NCBI RefSeq assembly: GCF_900105595.1
Contig: NZ_LT629784.1
Coordinates: forward strand, 1,302,001-1,366,000
Direction of reading: 5' to 3'
Length of the DNA: 64,000 bases
Source: Stappia sp. ES.058
GTDB taxonomy: Bacteria; Pseudomonadota; Alphaproteobacteria; Rhizobiales; Stappiaceae
Both the position numbers and the translations under genes were made by a program. This document shows positions 26,758 to 35,030 of this stretch, one piece after another (positions within the stretch are counted from its first letter, which is position 1; every line of letters starts with the position of its first letter). A model generated the notes under the pieces. The model did not search any database. It worked only from the letters and a program-made list of their open reading frames with translations, and was not told the DNA's origin.

Positions 26758-27945
26758 ATGATCGACGCCGCGCGAATGTCTTGCCCGCCGAAAGACAAGG
26801 CCGGTTGCCACCGGAGCGCGGGGGAGGGCGGCGGCGGTGACATGCTGCGCGGTTCCGCCCCCCGGACATCCGTCGGGTCGAGGTTTCGAGGTGCTCCCCT
26901 GGTTGGACTTCTGGTTGCGTTGCTCGGCTTCGCATCCGCCGTGCAGGCGGCAGACTACACGATGACGATCGCGCATCTTTACCCCGACGACCTCACCAAC
27001 AACGAGACGGCGCCGGCGCTGAAGCACTTCGAGCAATTGGTCGAAACCGCCACCGATGGCGCGGTCCAGGTCGAGGTGTTCGGCAATGGCGCGCTCGGCG
27101 GCGAGGTTGAGGCCGCGCAACAGGCGCGCGGCGGAAAGACCATCCAGTCCGTGATGCTGGGATCGGGAACGCAGGCGTCCTTCTATCGCAACTACGAGAT
27201 GATCACGGCGCCATTTCTCTTTCCCGACTATCGCACGGCCTGGGCCTTTTTCGATTCCGCGTGGTTTGCCGAGTTCATGAAGCCGATGGTCGCCGAAAGC
27301 GGGCTGCGCTATCTCGGCACGCTCGACGACGGCGGCGGCTTCGTTGCCTTCGCCAACAACAAGCGGCTGATCCGGACGGTCGAAGACCTGAAGGGGATGC
27401 GCATTCGCGTCGAGGAAAACCAGGCCCACATGACGATCATGCGGGCGCTCGGGGCCTCTCCCACGCCCTTGCCCTGGGGCGAATTGCAGACCGGCCTGGC
27501 CACGGGCCTTGTCGACGGGCATTTCCACGCACCGGGCGTCAACGACATTTTCAAGCTCTATGACGTGACCGATTACACGACGTGGAGCGGGCACGTCTAC
27601 AACACGATCACCTGGAGCGTCAGCGAGGCCTGGTTCAAGGAGCTGCCGCGCGACTATCAGAAGATCATCGTCTCGTCCGCGCGCGAAGCGGTGGCGATGG
27701 CGCACGGCATCGCCACGCAGATCACCGTCGTCGGCTGGGTGAACTCTTGCGAGAAATTCGACGAGTGCTATGTGCTTCCGGATGCCGAGAAAAAGCGGAT
27801 GCGCGACATTGCGCAGCCGATCTACCGCGACTGGCTCGTGGAGGAGTTCGGTCCGAAGGCGAAGCTTTTCGATGACATGCGCGCCCAGATCGATCGCATT
27901 CAGTTGAGGCAGCAGCAAGCGGACGTCGAGCGGTATCTCGACTGA
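26758..27945 (+). CDS. TRAP transporter substrate-binding protein (DctP family)
   Basis: Periplasmic receptor of a TRAP importer. The mature part starts ADYTMTIAHLYPDDLTNNETAPALKHFEQLVE and shows the family's VEVFGNGALGGEVEAAQQ segment. RYLGTLDDGGGFVAFANNKRLIRTVEDLKGMRIRV contains the conserved Arg that binds the substrate carboxylate. The ATG at 26758 follows GGAGGGG, but it leaves a long n-region before the signal core PLVGLLVALLGFASAVQA. The ATG at 26842 would give a conventional 36-residue signal peptide with a poorer ribosome-binding site. The gene leads a dctPQM operon; the ligand should be an organic or sugar acid. Confidence 0.9.
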   Translation: MIDAARMSCPPKDKAGCHRSAGEGGGGDMLRGSAPRTSVGSRFRGAPLVGLLVALLGFASAVQAADYTMTIAHLYPDDLTNNETAPALKHFEQLVETATDGAVQVEVFGNGALGGEVEAAQQARGGKTIQSVMLGSGTQASFYRNYEMITAPFLFPDYRTAWAFFDSAWFAEFMKPMVAESGLRYLGTLDDGGGFVAFANNKRLIRTVEDLKGMRIRVEENQAHMTIMRALGASPTPLPWGELQTGLATGLVDGHFHAPGVNDIFKLYDVTDYTTWSGHVYNTITWSVSEAWFKELPRDYQKIIVSSAREAVAMAHGIATQITVVGWVNSCEKFDECYVLPDAEKKRMRDIAQPIYRDWLVEEFGPKAKLFDDMRAQIDRIQLRQQQADVERYLD

Positions 27946-28115
27946 AACCAGGTTGGGGATTGATGCCTTCGCGTGTTGCACATGTGCGATGCGCCCCGGG
28001 CCGCCTGTGTCCGTCATCCGGCGCCGCATTTTGAAGCGCGGTGGCGCCCCGACCCGCCCCTGGAGTTCGGCTTCAGGACTGCCTCCCTGTGTGTGACCGA
28101 GGACCTTTTTTGGCG

Positions 28116-28796
28116 ATGACCCTGAGAGACCGTTTGCACTGGATCAGCGATGTCGCCAACAAGGCGACCCTTGCCGTGTGCGCGGTTCTTTTGCTCATGA
28201 TGCTGTGCATTTCCGCCATGGGTGTCGCGCTGGAGGTGCTTGCCTCGTCGCTCTCCGTGGTCGGTGCGCGCGACCTGTTCGATGGTGGCGTGCTGTCCTG
28301 GCTTTATGCCAACACCCGGCCTTCGATCTTGCGGCTGTTTCTTCCCTGGTTCGGAATGCTCAGCATCACGGTGGCGTTCAAATACGGTGAGCACATTGCG
28401 ATCATGGTCGCATCGCGTGCGTTGCCCGCCTGGGGACTGCGCATCGCACAGGCGGTCAACCTGACGGCGATCGCAATCTTTGCCGCCGCCCTTGTCTGGT
28501 ACGGCGCCGAGTTTTTCGGGGGCGCAACGCATCTCTTCATCGTGTCCGACACGATCCAGGTTTCCCACCGATGGACCGCCGCCGCCGTTCCGGTTGCCGG
28601 TGTCGTGCTGTGTCTTCATCTCGTTGATGGTGTGGCGCTTCTGGAAAACCGGGATGCCGACTTGGCCGCGGACGATGAGCTTGCGGCCGTGACGGACGAC
28701 GGGATGGCCTGGGACGCCGGGGCCATTGCGTCACCGGAGACATCGGCCGGACAGGCCGCAGCCCAGACGGGCAAGCCACTGGAGGCGACGCGATGA
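28116..28796 (+). CDS. TRAP transporter small permease (DctQ family)
   Basis: A 226-residue inner-membrane protein with four membrane spans (ATLAVCAVLLLMMLCISAMGVAL, LFLPWFGMLSITVAF, AQAVNLTAIAIFAAALVWYG and VPVAGVVLCLHLVDGVALL), including the DctQ KYGEHIAIMV motif. The C-terminal about 50 residues are an acidic, Ala-rich cytoplasmic tail. A TTG at 28110 has a better-spaced GAGGA and is an alternative start. It lies 170 bp after dctP and overlaps dctM by 4 bp (ATGA). Confidence 0.88.
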   Translation: MTLRDRLHWISDVANKATLAVCAVLLLMMLCISAMGVALEVLASSLSVVGARDLFDGGVLSWLYANTRPSILRLFLPWFGMLSITVAFKYGEHIAIMVASRALPAWGLRIAQAVNLTAIAIFAAALVWYGAEFFGGATHLFIVSDTIQVSHRWTAAAVPVAGVVLCLHLVDGVALLENRDADLAADDELAAVTDDGMAWDAGAIASPETSAGQAAAQTGKPLEATR

Positions 28797-30076
28797 GCGC
28801 GACCTTCGCTTTTGTCTTCCTGATGGTCATCGGCCTGCCGCTCGGCCTCGTCCTGACCGCAGCCGGTCTGGCGGGGGCCGTCTCCATAGGCGGCCTCGAC
28901 TTTCTCAGCATCCTTCCCGACCGGTTTTATTCGGGCGTGTCCGGATACGTCCTGATCGCTGTTCCCTACTTCATCATCACCGCCGAGATCATGAACCGGG
29001 CGGGTCTGACCGACCGGCTGATCGCCTTTGCCAGCAGCCTGTTCGGGCGTGTTCCCGGCGCCTTGTCGCATGTCAACGTCACGACCTGCCTGATGTTTGC
29101 GGGGCTTACCGGAGCAGCGGTCACCGAGACGGCGGCGATCGGCCGCACGCTGATCCCCTCGATGCGGCGCGAGGGCTACAGCGCGTCTTATTGCGCGGCT
29201 GTCACGGCGTGTTCGGCGATGGTCGGGCCGATCATCCCGCCCAGCATCATCATGATCGCCTACGCCGCGACGCTGCGCGACATTTCCATTCTCGGGCTCT
29301 TCGCCGCCGGGATTCTGCCCGGCTTCCTGATGGGGATGGGCATGCTCGCCGTCAGCGCTGTCGTGTCCTGGCGGCGCGGGTATCGGGCCCACGGTCCCGT
29401 ACGGTTCCAGGTCATCCTGCGCACGGGCGTCGGGGCACTTGCCGCAATGGGCATCCCGCTGGTGATCATCGTCGGCGTTCTCACCGGTCTGACAACGGTG
29501 ACGGAAGCCTCGGTGATTGCCTGTATCTACGCGCTCGCGCTCGGCGGGCTGGCCTATGGCAAGCTTTCCCGGACAGATCTCTGGGAGGCACTTGTCTCGA
29601 CGGTCAGTTTCAGCGGCGTCGTGTTCCTGCTTCTTGGTGCCTCCAACGTGCTCGGCTGGTACGTGACGCGCTCCGGGATCGCGCGCCACGCGGCGGAAAC
29701 CATCTCGACCATGAGCGACAGTCCCCACGTCCAGATTCTGGCGGTTGCGGCACTCCTGATCGTCATCGGCATGTTCATCGACGTCTTGCCGGCCATCATC
29801 ATTGCGGTGCCGGTGCTTGCGCCGGCACTCGTGGAACTCGGGTTCGATCCGCTGCATGCCGGCATGGTCATGCTGCTGGCGTTGAACCTCGGCAACATCA
29901 CACCGCCCGTCGGTCTCACTCTGATGACCGCGGCGCGCATCGCCAACGCCCCTTACGAGGGGGCGGTGAGGGAAGCCCTGCCTTTCATATGCGCGCATAT
30001 CGTGATCGTCGTGCTCGCGGCGACCTTTCCGGCAATCACGCTCGCAGTCCCGAAGCTGTTCGGGGTCGGTGGCTAA
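28793..30076 (+). CDS. TRAP transporter large permease (DctM family)
   Basis: A 427-residue Na+-driven transport subunit with about 12 hydrophobic segments. Family landmarks are VPYFIITAEIMNRAGLTDRLIAFA near 60, MFAGLTGAAVTETAAIG near 100, MVGPIIPPSIIMIAYA near 140, and the C-terminal LNLGNITPPVGLTLMTAARI. It overlaps dctQ by 4 bp and completes the importer. It ends 36 bp before yggS. Confidence 0.93.
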   Translation: MSATFAFVFLMVIGLPLGLVLTAAGLAGAVSIGGLDFLSILPDRFYSGVSGYVLIAVPYFIITAEIMNRAGLTDRLIAFASSLFGRVPGALSHVNVTTCLMFAGLTGAAVTETAAIGRTLIPSMRREGYSASYCAAVTACSAMVGPIIPPSIIMIAYAATLRDISILGLFAAGILPGFLMGMGMLAVSAVVSWRRGYRAHGPVRFQVILRTGVGALAAMGIPLVIIVGVLTGLTTVTEASVIACIYALALGGLAYGKLSRTDLWEALVSTVSFSGVVFLLLGASNVLGWYVTRSGIARHAAETISTMSDSPHVQILAVAALLIVIGMFIDVLPAIIIAVPVLAPALVELGFDPLHAGMVMLLALNLGNITPPVGLTLMTAARIANAPYEGAVREALPFICAHIVIVVLAATFPAITLAVPKLFGVGG

Positions 30077-30112
30077 TCGGTCCTGGAGCGGACCCAGCAA
30101 TGGAAGAAGACC

Positions 30113-30784
30113 ATGAACCAATCGGTTGAACGACTGAATGCAGTGACGGCAAAGGTCGCCGCTGCCGAACGGGAGCGCGGGGCGGGCGGGGATCCGGTCA
30201 CCCTAGTTGCGGTCAGCAAGACCTGGAGTGCCGACGAGATCCGCCCGGTGATCGAGGCCGGAGCGCGGGTCTTCGGCGAGAACAAGGTCCAGGAAGCGCG
30301 CGACAAGTGGCCGGGACTGAAGGAGGAATTTTCCGGTCTCGAGGTGCGCCTGCTCGGCCCCCTGCAGACCAACAAGGTGCGCGATGCCGTGGCGCTCTTC
30401 GACGTCATCGAAACGGTCGACCGGGAAAAGCTCGCGGCCGAACTCGCGAAGGAAATCCGCCGCCAGGGCCGCGCGCCGCGCCTCTACGTGCAGGTGAACA
30501 CCGGGCGCGAACCGCAAAAGGCGGGCATCGATCCGGATAAGGCCGTTGCCTTCGTGACGCGATGTCAGGAGACGCATGGCCTTGAGATCGAAGGGCTGAT
30601 GTGCATTCCGCCGGCCGGCGAGGATCCGGCGCCGCATTTCGACCTGCTCGCCAAACTCACCGACGCCGCCGGTCTCGGGCAGCGTTCGATGGGAATGTCC
30701 GGCGACTACGAAACCGCCATCCGCCACGGCGCCAGCAGTGTGCGCGTCGGCTCGGCGATTTTCGGCAGCCGAACCTACGCCTGA
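30113..30784 (+). CDS. yggS: YggS/PROSC-type pyridoxal-phosphate-binding protein
   Basis: A 223-residue alanine-racemase-N-like TIM barrel with no catalytic partner domain. It buffers free PLP and affects amino-acid and keto-acid pools. The PLP lysine is in VTLVAVSKTWSADE (about residue 36), followed by FGENKVQEARDKWP. The phosphate-binding C-terminal GMSGDYETAIRHGASSVRVGSAIFG is canonical. It is unusual to find it between a TRAP operon and an adenylation-enzyme pair. Loss of YggS in other bacteria disturbs branched-chain amino-acid metabolism, which is thematically consistent with ilvD nearby, but the link is only inferred. Confidence 0.93.
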   Translation: MNQSVERLNAVTAKVAAAERERGAGGDPVTLVAVSKTWSADEIRPVIEAGARVFGENKVQEARDKWPGLKEEFSGLEVRLLGPLQTNKVRDAVALFDVIETVDREKLAAELAKEIRRQGRAPRLYVQVNTGREPQKAGIDPDKAVAFVTRCQETHGLEIEGLMCIPPAGEDPAPHFDLLAKLTDAAGLGQRSMGMSGDYETAIRHGASSVRVGSAIFGSRTYA

Positions 30785-30820
30785 CCCGTTTCCGCGATCG
30801 CCTTTTCAGGATCCATTGCC

Positions 30821-32167
30821 ATGAACATGCATCACAAGCTCAATTATACCGTGACCCACAGCTTCGATGGCCTCGAAATCCCGGATGAGGAGAGGCGACG
30901 GCTTCTGGATATCGCAAGCTGGAACGGGCATGTGCCGACCTTCAACCGGCGGGGTCGCGGTGCGTGGGAGCAACTCAAGGAACCGGTGGCCCTGAAAAGC
31001 GATCCTTCGGTCACCTTTCGGGCCGCGAAGCTCAAGGGTGTCGGCCTGTGGAATCCGATCCTGCCCGGCGACGCGGAGTATTCCAACAAGCTGCATGACG
31101 ATGCGAGCAACGATCCCGTTCCGCCGCTCACCGATCTGCTGGAGTATCTGGTGACCTACCCGCATTTCGGCATTTCGAACGAGGGAGAGTACAGATACGC
31201 CTATTCCTCGCCGAGCCCCATCGGCGGCATCGTCCATGAGCGCGCGCACCGCGAGTTTTGGTCGTCGGAGCGGCTGATCAGGCATGGCGTGCCGAGCATC
31301 GCGCCGCTGGCGGTGATCGAGTACGATGACACCCTGCGGTTCCAGGACCAGCCGATGGGCGCGGTGATCACGCTCTCGCCAGGCTCCGCCTCCTACCGGA
31401 TTTCGGAAATCCTGTTCGGCGCCGGCCTGTTGCGCGGCACCGATCCTGTCTTCGATACCCACTACGACGGCATACGCGAGTGCCTCGGCATCGAGGGCGA
31501 TCCGGACGACGAGCGTGTCCGCCTCCGGGTCATCGAAAAGCTCGCGCGCGAGGCGGGCAAGCTCCTGCATGATTTCTCGCTGACCGAAATGTACCGCTAT
31601 TCCGGCGACTGGGGGAACTTCGTCTATTCGGTGGAGAGCAAGCAGCTCTTCCTGATCGATCTCGACAGTGTGCAGGACATCAACCACCTGCCGGCACCGG
31701 CCAAGGCGATGCAGGCCTGGCGCGATCTGGTGAGCGCGATCTATCGCATGGTCGGCAAGATCGGCTACCCCACCGCGCTCGACAAGTACACCCTTGAAAA
31801 CCTGATGGAGTTCGATCCGATCACGGCGAAGATCAAGGGGTACTTTCCCGAGGTTCCGGAATCGGAAATCCGCCCACTGGCGCGCCGGCTGTGGGGCTAT
31901 TTCATTCCGCACCTGTTCCTCTTGAAGAAGCACCGCGATGCCATCCGCAACGACTGGGACGGAGACCGCCGCAAGACCTACAAAATGGACCACGACCTCT
32001 TTTACATCCTCGCGATGACCACGCTTCGGCCACTCTTCGCGCGCTCGCAGGTCGGCGAGAAATACCGGCATTCGATCACCGAGGAGGAGATGTGGGCGAA
32101 GGCCGAGCGCTTCCTCGGCGAGCGCTACGAGTATTTCGCCTATCTGATGCGCCAGCCGGCCCTTTGA
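30821..32167 (+). CDS. Uncharacterised 448-aa protein, possibly distantly kinase-like
   Basis: The family was not recognised. The protein is soluble, without signal peptide or membrane segments. The middle (about 140-290) loosely follows the order of protein-kinase-like folds: RLIRHGVPSIAPLAVIEYDD (strand after helix C), then a hinge-like GAVITLSPGS. A segment KLLHDFSLTEMYRYSGDWGNFVYS could be a catalytic loop (Asp263, Asn266). It is followed by QLFLIDLDS (Asp280, Asp282) as a DFG-like metal site. The Asp-Asn spacing is shorter than in standard kinases, so this is tentative. It is followed after 33 bp by the adenylation enzyme and preceded by yggS, so it most likely works with the adenylation step. 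Confidence 0.6.
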   Translation: MNMHHKLNYTVTHSFDGLEIPDEERRRLLDIASWNGHVPTFNRRGRGAWEQLKEPVALKSDPSVTFRAAKLKGVGLWNPILPGDAEYSNKLHDDASNDPVPPLTDLLEYLVTYPHFGISNEGEYRYAYSSPSPIGGIVHERAHREFWSSERLIRHGVPSIAPLAVIEYDDTLRFQDQPMGAVITLSPGSASYRISEILFGAGLLRGTDPVFDTHYDGIRECLGIEGDPDDERVRLRVIEKLAREAGKLLHDFSLTEMYRYSGDWGNFVYSVESKQLFLIDLDSVQDINHLPAPAKAMQAWRDLVSAIYRMVGKIGYPTALDKYTLENLMEFDPITAKIKGYFPEVPESEIRPLARRLWGYFIPHLFLLKKHRDAIRNDWDGDRRKTYKMDHDLFYILAMTTLRPLFARSQVGEKYRHSITEEEMWAKAERFLGERYEYFAYLMRQPAL

Positions 32168-32200
32168 GACACAGGACAGACCGCACCGCAGGAGGACACC

Positions 32201-33805
32201 ATGGCGACCACCGTTCCCCAGCTTCTGGAAGATGCCCGCAACTTGCGCAAGGGTGCGGTCGCGGTCACCTGCGGCTCCACGTCGATGACCCATGGCGAAC
32301 TGATGGCGCAAAGCAACAGGATCGCCAATACGCTGAAGGCCGTCGGCGTGAAACGGGGCGACCGGGTCGGGGTCTATCTCGACAAGTCGATCGGAGCGCT
32401 CGCCGGTCTGATCGGCATCATGAAGGCGGATGCGGTCTGCGTGCCGCTGGATCCGACGGGCCCGGTGGCGCGGATGGGCTTCATCGTCGCCGACTGCGGG
32501 GTCCGGGTGCTGATCACGAGCGGCAACAAGCAGAGGCGGCTTGAAGCCTTCCTCGCCGACGGGGGCTCTTTTGACACGATCCTCGTGCTGGGGGACAAGC
32601 CTTTGGAGCTCGCGGGCAAGAGCATCTCCATCGTCTCGTCCGTCCAGATCGCGCAGGCCTCGGGTGCGGTTGCGCCGTTTCAGGCGCTTGAGACCGATCT
32701 GGCCTATATCCTCTATACGTCCGGCTCGACCGGGCGTCCCAAGGGCGTGATGATCACCCATCGCAATATCGTCGCCTTCGCCGACTGGGCGGCTGGGCAT
32801 TTCGGTGTCGGCCCGGCGGATCGTGTGGCCTCACATGCGCCGTTTCATTTCGACATCTCGCTGTTCGATCTTTATGTCGCGCTCTCGCGCGGCGCGACCG
32901 TGTGCCTCGTGCCGCAGGGGATCGGGTTTCTCGGCGTCGATCTGGTGCAGTTCATCGCCGAAAACCGCATCACGATCTGGCAGTCGGTGCCCTCGGTGCT
33001 GATGATCATCGAGAAGCACATCAAGGAGCGGCAGATGGACCTTGGCGCGCTGCGGGTTGTGTTCTTCGCCGGCGAACCTTATCCGCCCCAGGCCCTTCGC
33101 AACCTGATGAAAAAGCTGCCGGGCGCCCGCTACTTCAATATCTACGGCGCCACCGAGACCAACGATGTCACCTGTCATGCAATCGAACGCCTTCCGGATG
33201 ACGCGCCCCTGCCGATCGGACGATCCTGCAGCCATATGGAGGTTCTGGTTCTCGATGAACACGATCGTCCGCTGAGCGAGACCGGCAGCATCGGGGAACT
33301 GTGCGCACGCGGGCCGACAGTGGCCAGGGGCTATTGGGGCGACCCGCATATGACGGCGGAGAAATTCGTTCAAAACCCGTTGCATAGCGACTTCGCGGAT
33401 CCGCTCTATCGCAGTGGCGATCTGGTTGAAATCCGCCGGGGCGGGGTGCTGGCCTATGTCGGGCGGCGCGATGCCCAGGTGAAGATCCGCGGCTATCGCA
33501 TCAACCTGCGCGAGGTCGAGGACGCGATTTCAAGCCATCCGGACGTGGCCGAGGCCGCCGTGATCGACCGGATCGATGCGGACGGGACCAGGTTTCTCGC
33601 GGCCGTCGTCGCAACGTCGGGCGGTGCCGAGATAACGCTGCGCGCGCTCAAGCGCCATGTGACGAACAGCCTGCCGAACTACATGGCCCCTGAAACCCTC
33701 GAGATCGTACCGGCCTTGCCCAAGACCTCGACCGGCAAGCTCGACCGGCAGGCGCTCAAGCGCGAAGTGAAGCGGGAGCGCGTTGCCGGCGCAGCGGCGT
33801 CATAG
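32201..33805 (+). CDS. Free-standing amino-acid adenylation enzyme (NRPS A-domain type)
   Basis: A 534-residue AMP-forming ligase ending soon after the A10 motif, with no carrier or condensation domain. Core motifs are A3 YTSGSTGRPKGV (172-183), A4 FHFDISLFD (215-223), whose Asp218 is the usual binder of the amino-acid alpha-amine, and A5 YGATET. A8 YVGRRDAQVKIRGYRINLREVE and the A10 Lys in PKTSTGKLDR complete the set. Pocket residues read by eye are D-I-F-Q-F-A-I-D-V, which fits no code I know. It should load an amino acid as a thioester onto a separate carrier; the only one in the window is at 21277-21555. It is last in the yggS-led run and upstream of tRNA-Cys. Confidence 0.85.
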   Translation: MATTVPQLLEDARNLRKGAVAVTCGSTSMTHGELMAQSNRIANTLKAVGVKRGDRVGVYLDKSIGALAGLIGIMKADAVCVPLDPTGPVARMGFIVADCGVRVLITSGNKQRRLEAFLADGGSFDTILVLGDKPLELAGKSISIVSSVQIAQASGAVAPFQALETDLAYILYTSGSTGRPKGVMITHRNIVAFADWAAGHFGVGPADRVASHAPFHFDISLFDLYVALSRGATVCLVPQGIGFLGVDLVQFIAENRITIWQSVPSVLMIIEKHIKERQMDLGALRVVFFAGEPYPPQALRNLMKKLPGARYFNIYGATETNDVTCHAIERLPDDAPLPIGRSCSHMEVLVLDEHDRPLSETGSIGELCARGPTVARGYWGDPHMTAEKFVQNPLHSDFADPLYRSGDLVEIRRGGVLAYVGRRDAQVKIRGYRINLREVEDAISSHPDVAEAAVIDRIDADGTRFLAAVVATSGGAEITLRALKRHVTNSLPNYMAPETLEIVPALPKTSTGKLDRQALKREVKRERVAGAAAS

Positions 33806-33902
33806 GGGAGGTGGATCCCGGTCGCGACGATCGCGGGAAGGGCCGGATCGGAGCGTCGACCGCAGACACCCGGCATCCGCAAGGTCATCGCTTTGAAGAA
33901 AA

Positions 33903-33976
33903 TGGAGGCCTCGCCTGGATTCGAACCAGGATATAGGGAGTTGCAATCCCTTGCGTCGCCATTCCGCCACGAGGCC
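33903..33976 (-). tRNA. tRNA-Cys (anticodon GCA)
   Basis: On the minus strand the acceptor stem GGCCTCG/CGAGGCC, the anticodon stem AGGGA/TCCCT with loop TTGCAAC (anticodon GCA) and the T-arm CCTGG-TTCGAAT-CCAGG all pair. The discriminator base is U, diagnostic of tRNA-Cys, and CCA is encoded. It lies between the adenylation gene and an Lrp gene. No integrase or duplicated tRNA end is visible, so integration here is not supported. Confidence 0.95.
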
Positions 33977-34100
33977 CCGAATATTCAGAAAACCATGTTT
34001 TATGCATGTCTTTCGATGACGACATCTCAGAAATTCTATAGGGTTGCTGCGCCAATTCAATGTCTATATTCGGATTTGTCGATAGCGTTTGCCTTTTCGA

Positions 34101-34562
34101 TCATATGGGAAGATGTGCCGTATACTTCATTTCCTCCAGAATGACCGTGCTTTGGATCTCGTGCAGCCCGGGAAGCATGACCAGTTTGTCCCGCAGCAGC
34201 GTTTGAAAGTGATCCATGTCGCGCACGACGACGCGCAGGTTGAAATCGAAGTCTCCGAGCATCAGCTGGACGACCTGGACCTCCGGTATGCGCATCGCCG
34301 CCTCCTGGAAGACCGAGATCGACTGGCGTCCGTGACCCGACAGTTTGATGCGCACGAGGATGGTTGCGTCGAAGCCCAGTTTCCGGCGGTCGAGTAGCAC
34401 CGAGCGGCCGGTTATCACGCCGTCCTCCTGCATTCGGTTGATCCGTCGCGAGCACGGCGATTGCGACAGTCCGACCCGATCGGCGACGTCCGAGACGGAG
34501 AGCGATCCGTCCAGTTGCAGCACTCTGAGAATCCTGAGATCGGTCTCATCCAGATCCTGCAT
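34101..34562 (-). CDS. Lrp/AsnC family transcriptional regulator
   Basis: A 153-residue regulator with an N-terminal helix-turn-helix (DETDLRILRVLQLDGSLSVSDVADRVGLSQSPCSRRINRMQEDGVI, 4-49) and a C-terminal RAM domain (VQVVQLMLGDFDFNLRVVVRDMDHF). The Gly-Asp-(F/Y)-Asp motif is the usual effector site. Such regulators respond to amino acids. The gene is alone on the minus strand, between tRNA-Cys and the bkd operon's far end. Target unknown; the divergent 34563-35026 gap contains no gene for it to control. Confidence 0.9.
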   Translation of the reverse strand: MQDLDETDLRILRVLQLDGSLSVSDVADRVGLSQSPCSRRINRMQEDGVITGRSVLLDRRKLGFDATILVRIKLSGHGRQSISVFQEAAMRIPEVQVVQLMLGDFDFNLRVVVRDMDHFQTLLRDKLVMLPGLHEIQSTVILEEMKYTAHLPI

Positions 34563-35026
34563 GAAATTACTCCGGTTTTTCAGTAAACGCGAAATTCATG
34601 TTCAAAATAGCCGTTCGCCGGTTCAATTCGGCAAGTACAGCCAATCGGATGTTGCTATGATTTTTCTGTCGATCGGGCCTTTGTTGTTTCAGGTGCGGAG
34701 TGGCAGGCTGGGCATCCCAAGCGTTTCCGGCCTTGCTCCGCCGGAGTCGTCCGGGCTTCCTCGCCCACCAGTGGTCAGGAGACGTTTCAAACGCCGGATC
34801 GTCCGGCCGGATGTGCCTGAGCGTCTCAAGTCTCCCAAACTCTGCCGGTGCCGCAGTCGCGAGCACCGGTTTTTTTTGCCATCAGCCGTATTCGGCCATA
34901 TCCGCAAGGAAAGGCTTCTGTCTGCGGCTGCCGACCCGGCCGGCGCGCGCCGTTTGCCCTCTTTCCGGCGTTGCCTTGCCCGCAACAGTGCGGCTCCCGC
35001 TACGTCGCCGGGTTTGGGTCCACACC
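34563..35026. other. 460-bp gap without a recognisable gene
   Basis: No ORF here resembles a protein family. Around 34563-34680 it is moderately AT-rich and should hold the promoter of the Lrp gene. The rest is GC-rich with no RNA fold recognised. Its right end carries a 16-bp match to one end of the MITE-like element at 53335-53598, so part of it may be decayed mobile DNA. Confidence 0.4.
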
Positions 35027-35030
35027 CTAG
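35015..35030. repeat. Single 16-bp copy of the MITE end sequence at the lpd stop codon
   Basis: TGGGTCCACACCCTAG is identical to the right-hand end of the 53335-53598 element including the flanking CTAG. Its CTA supplies the TAG stop of the lpd gene (35027-35029). No opposite end was found within a few hundred bases, so this is a remnant or a coincidental part-match. Confidence 0.45.

Noticed and set aside
30806..32800. 664-codon minus-strand ORF covering the 448-aa protein and A-domain genes
   Set aside because: High-GC shadow frame. The plus strand has the A-domain core motifs and tight gene spacing.
8717..33976. tRNA-bounded genomic island
   Set aside because: The tRNA-Cys is intact and the region is odd in content, but no integrase, repeated tRNA end or attachment site was seen, so an island call is not supported beyond AT-rich gaps.
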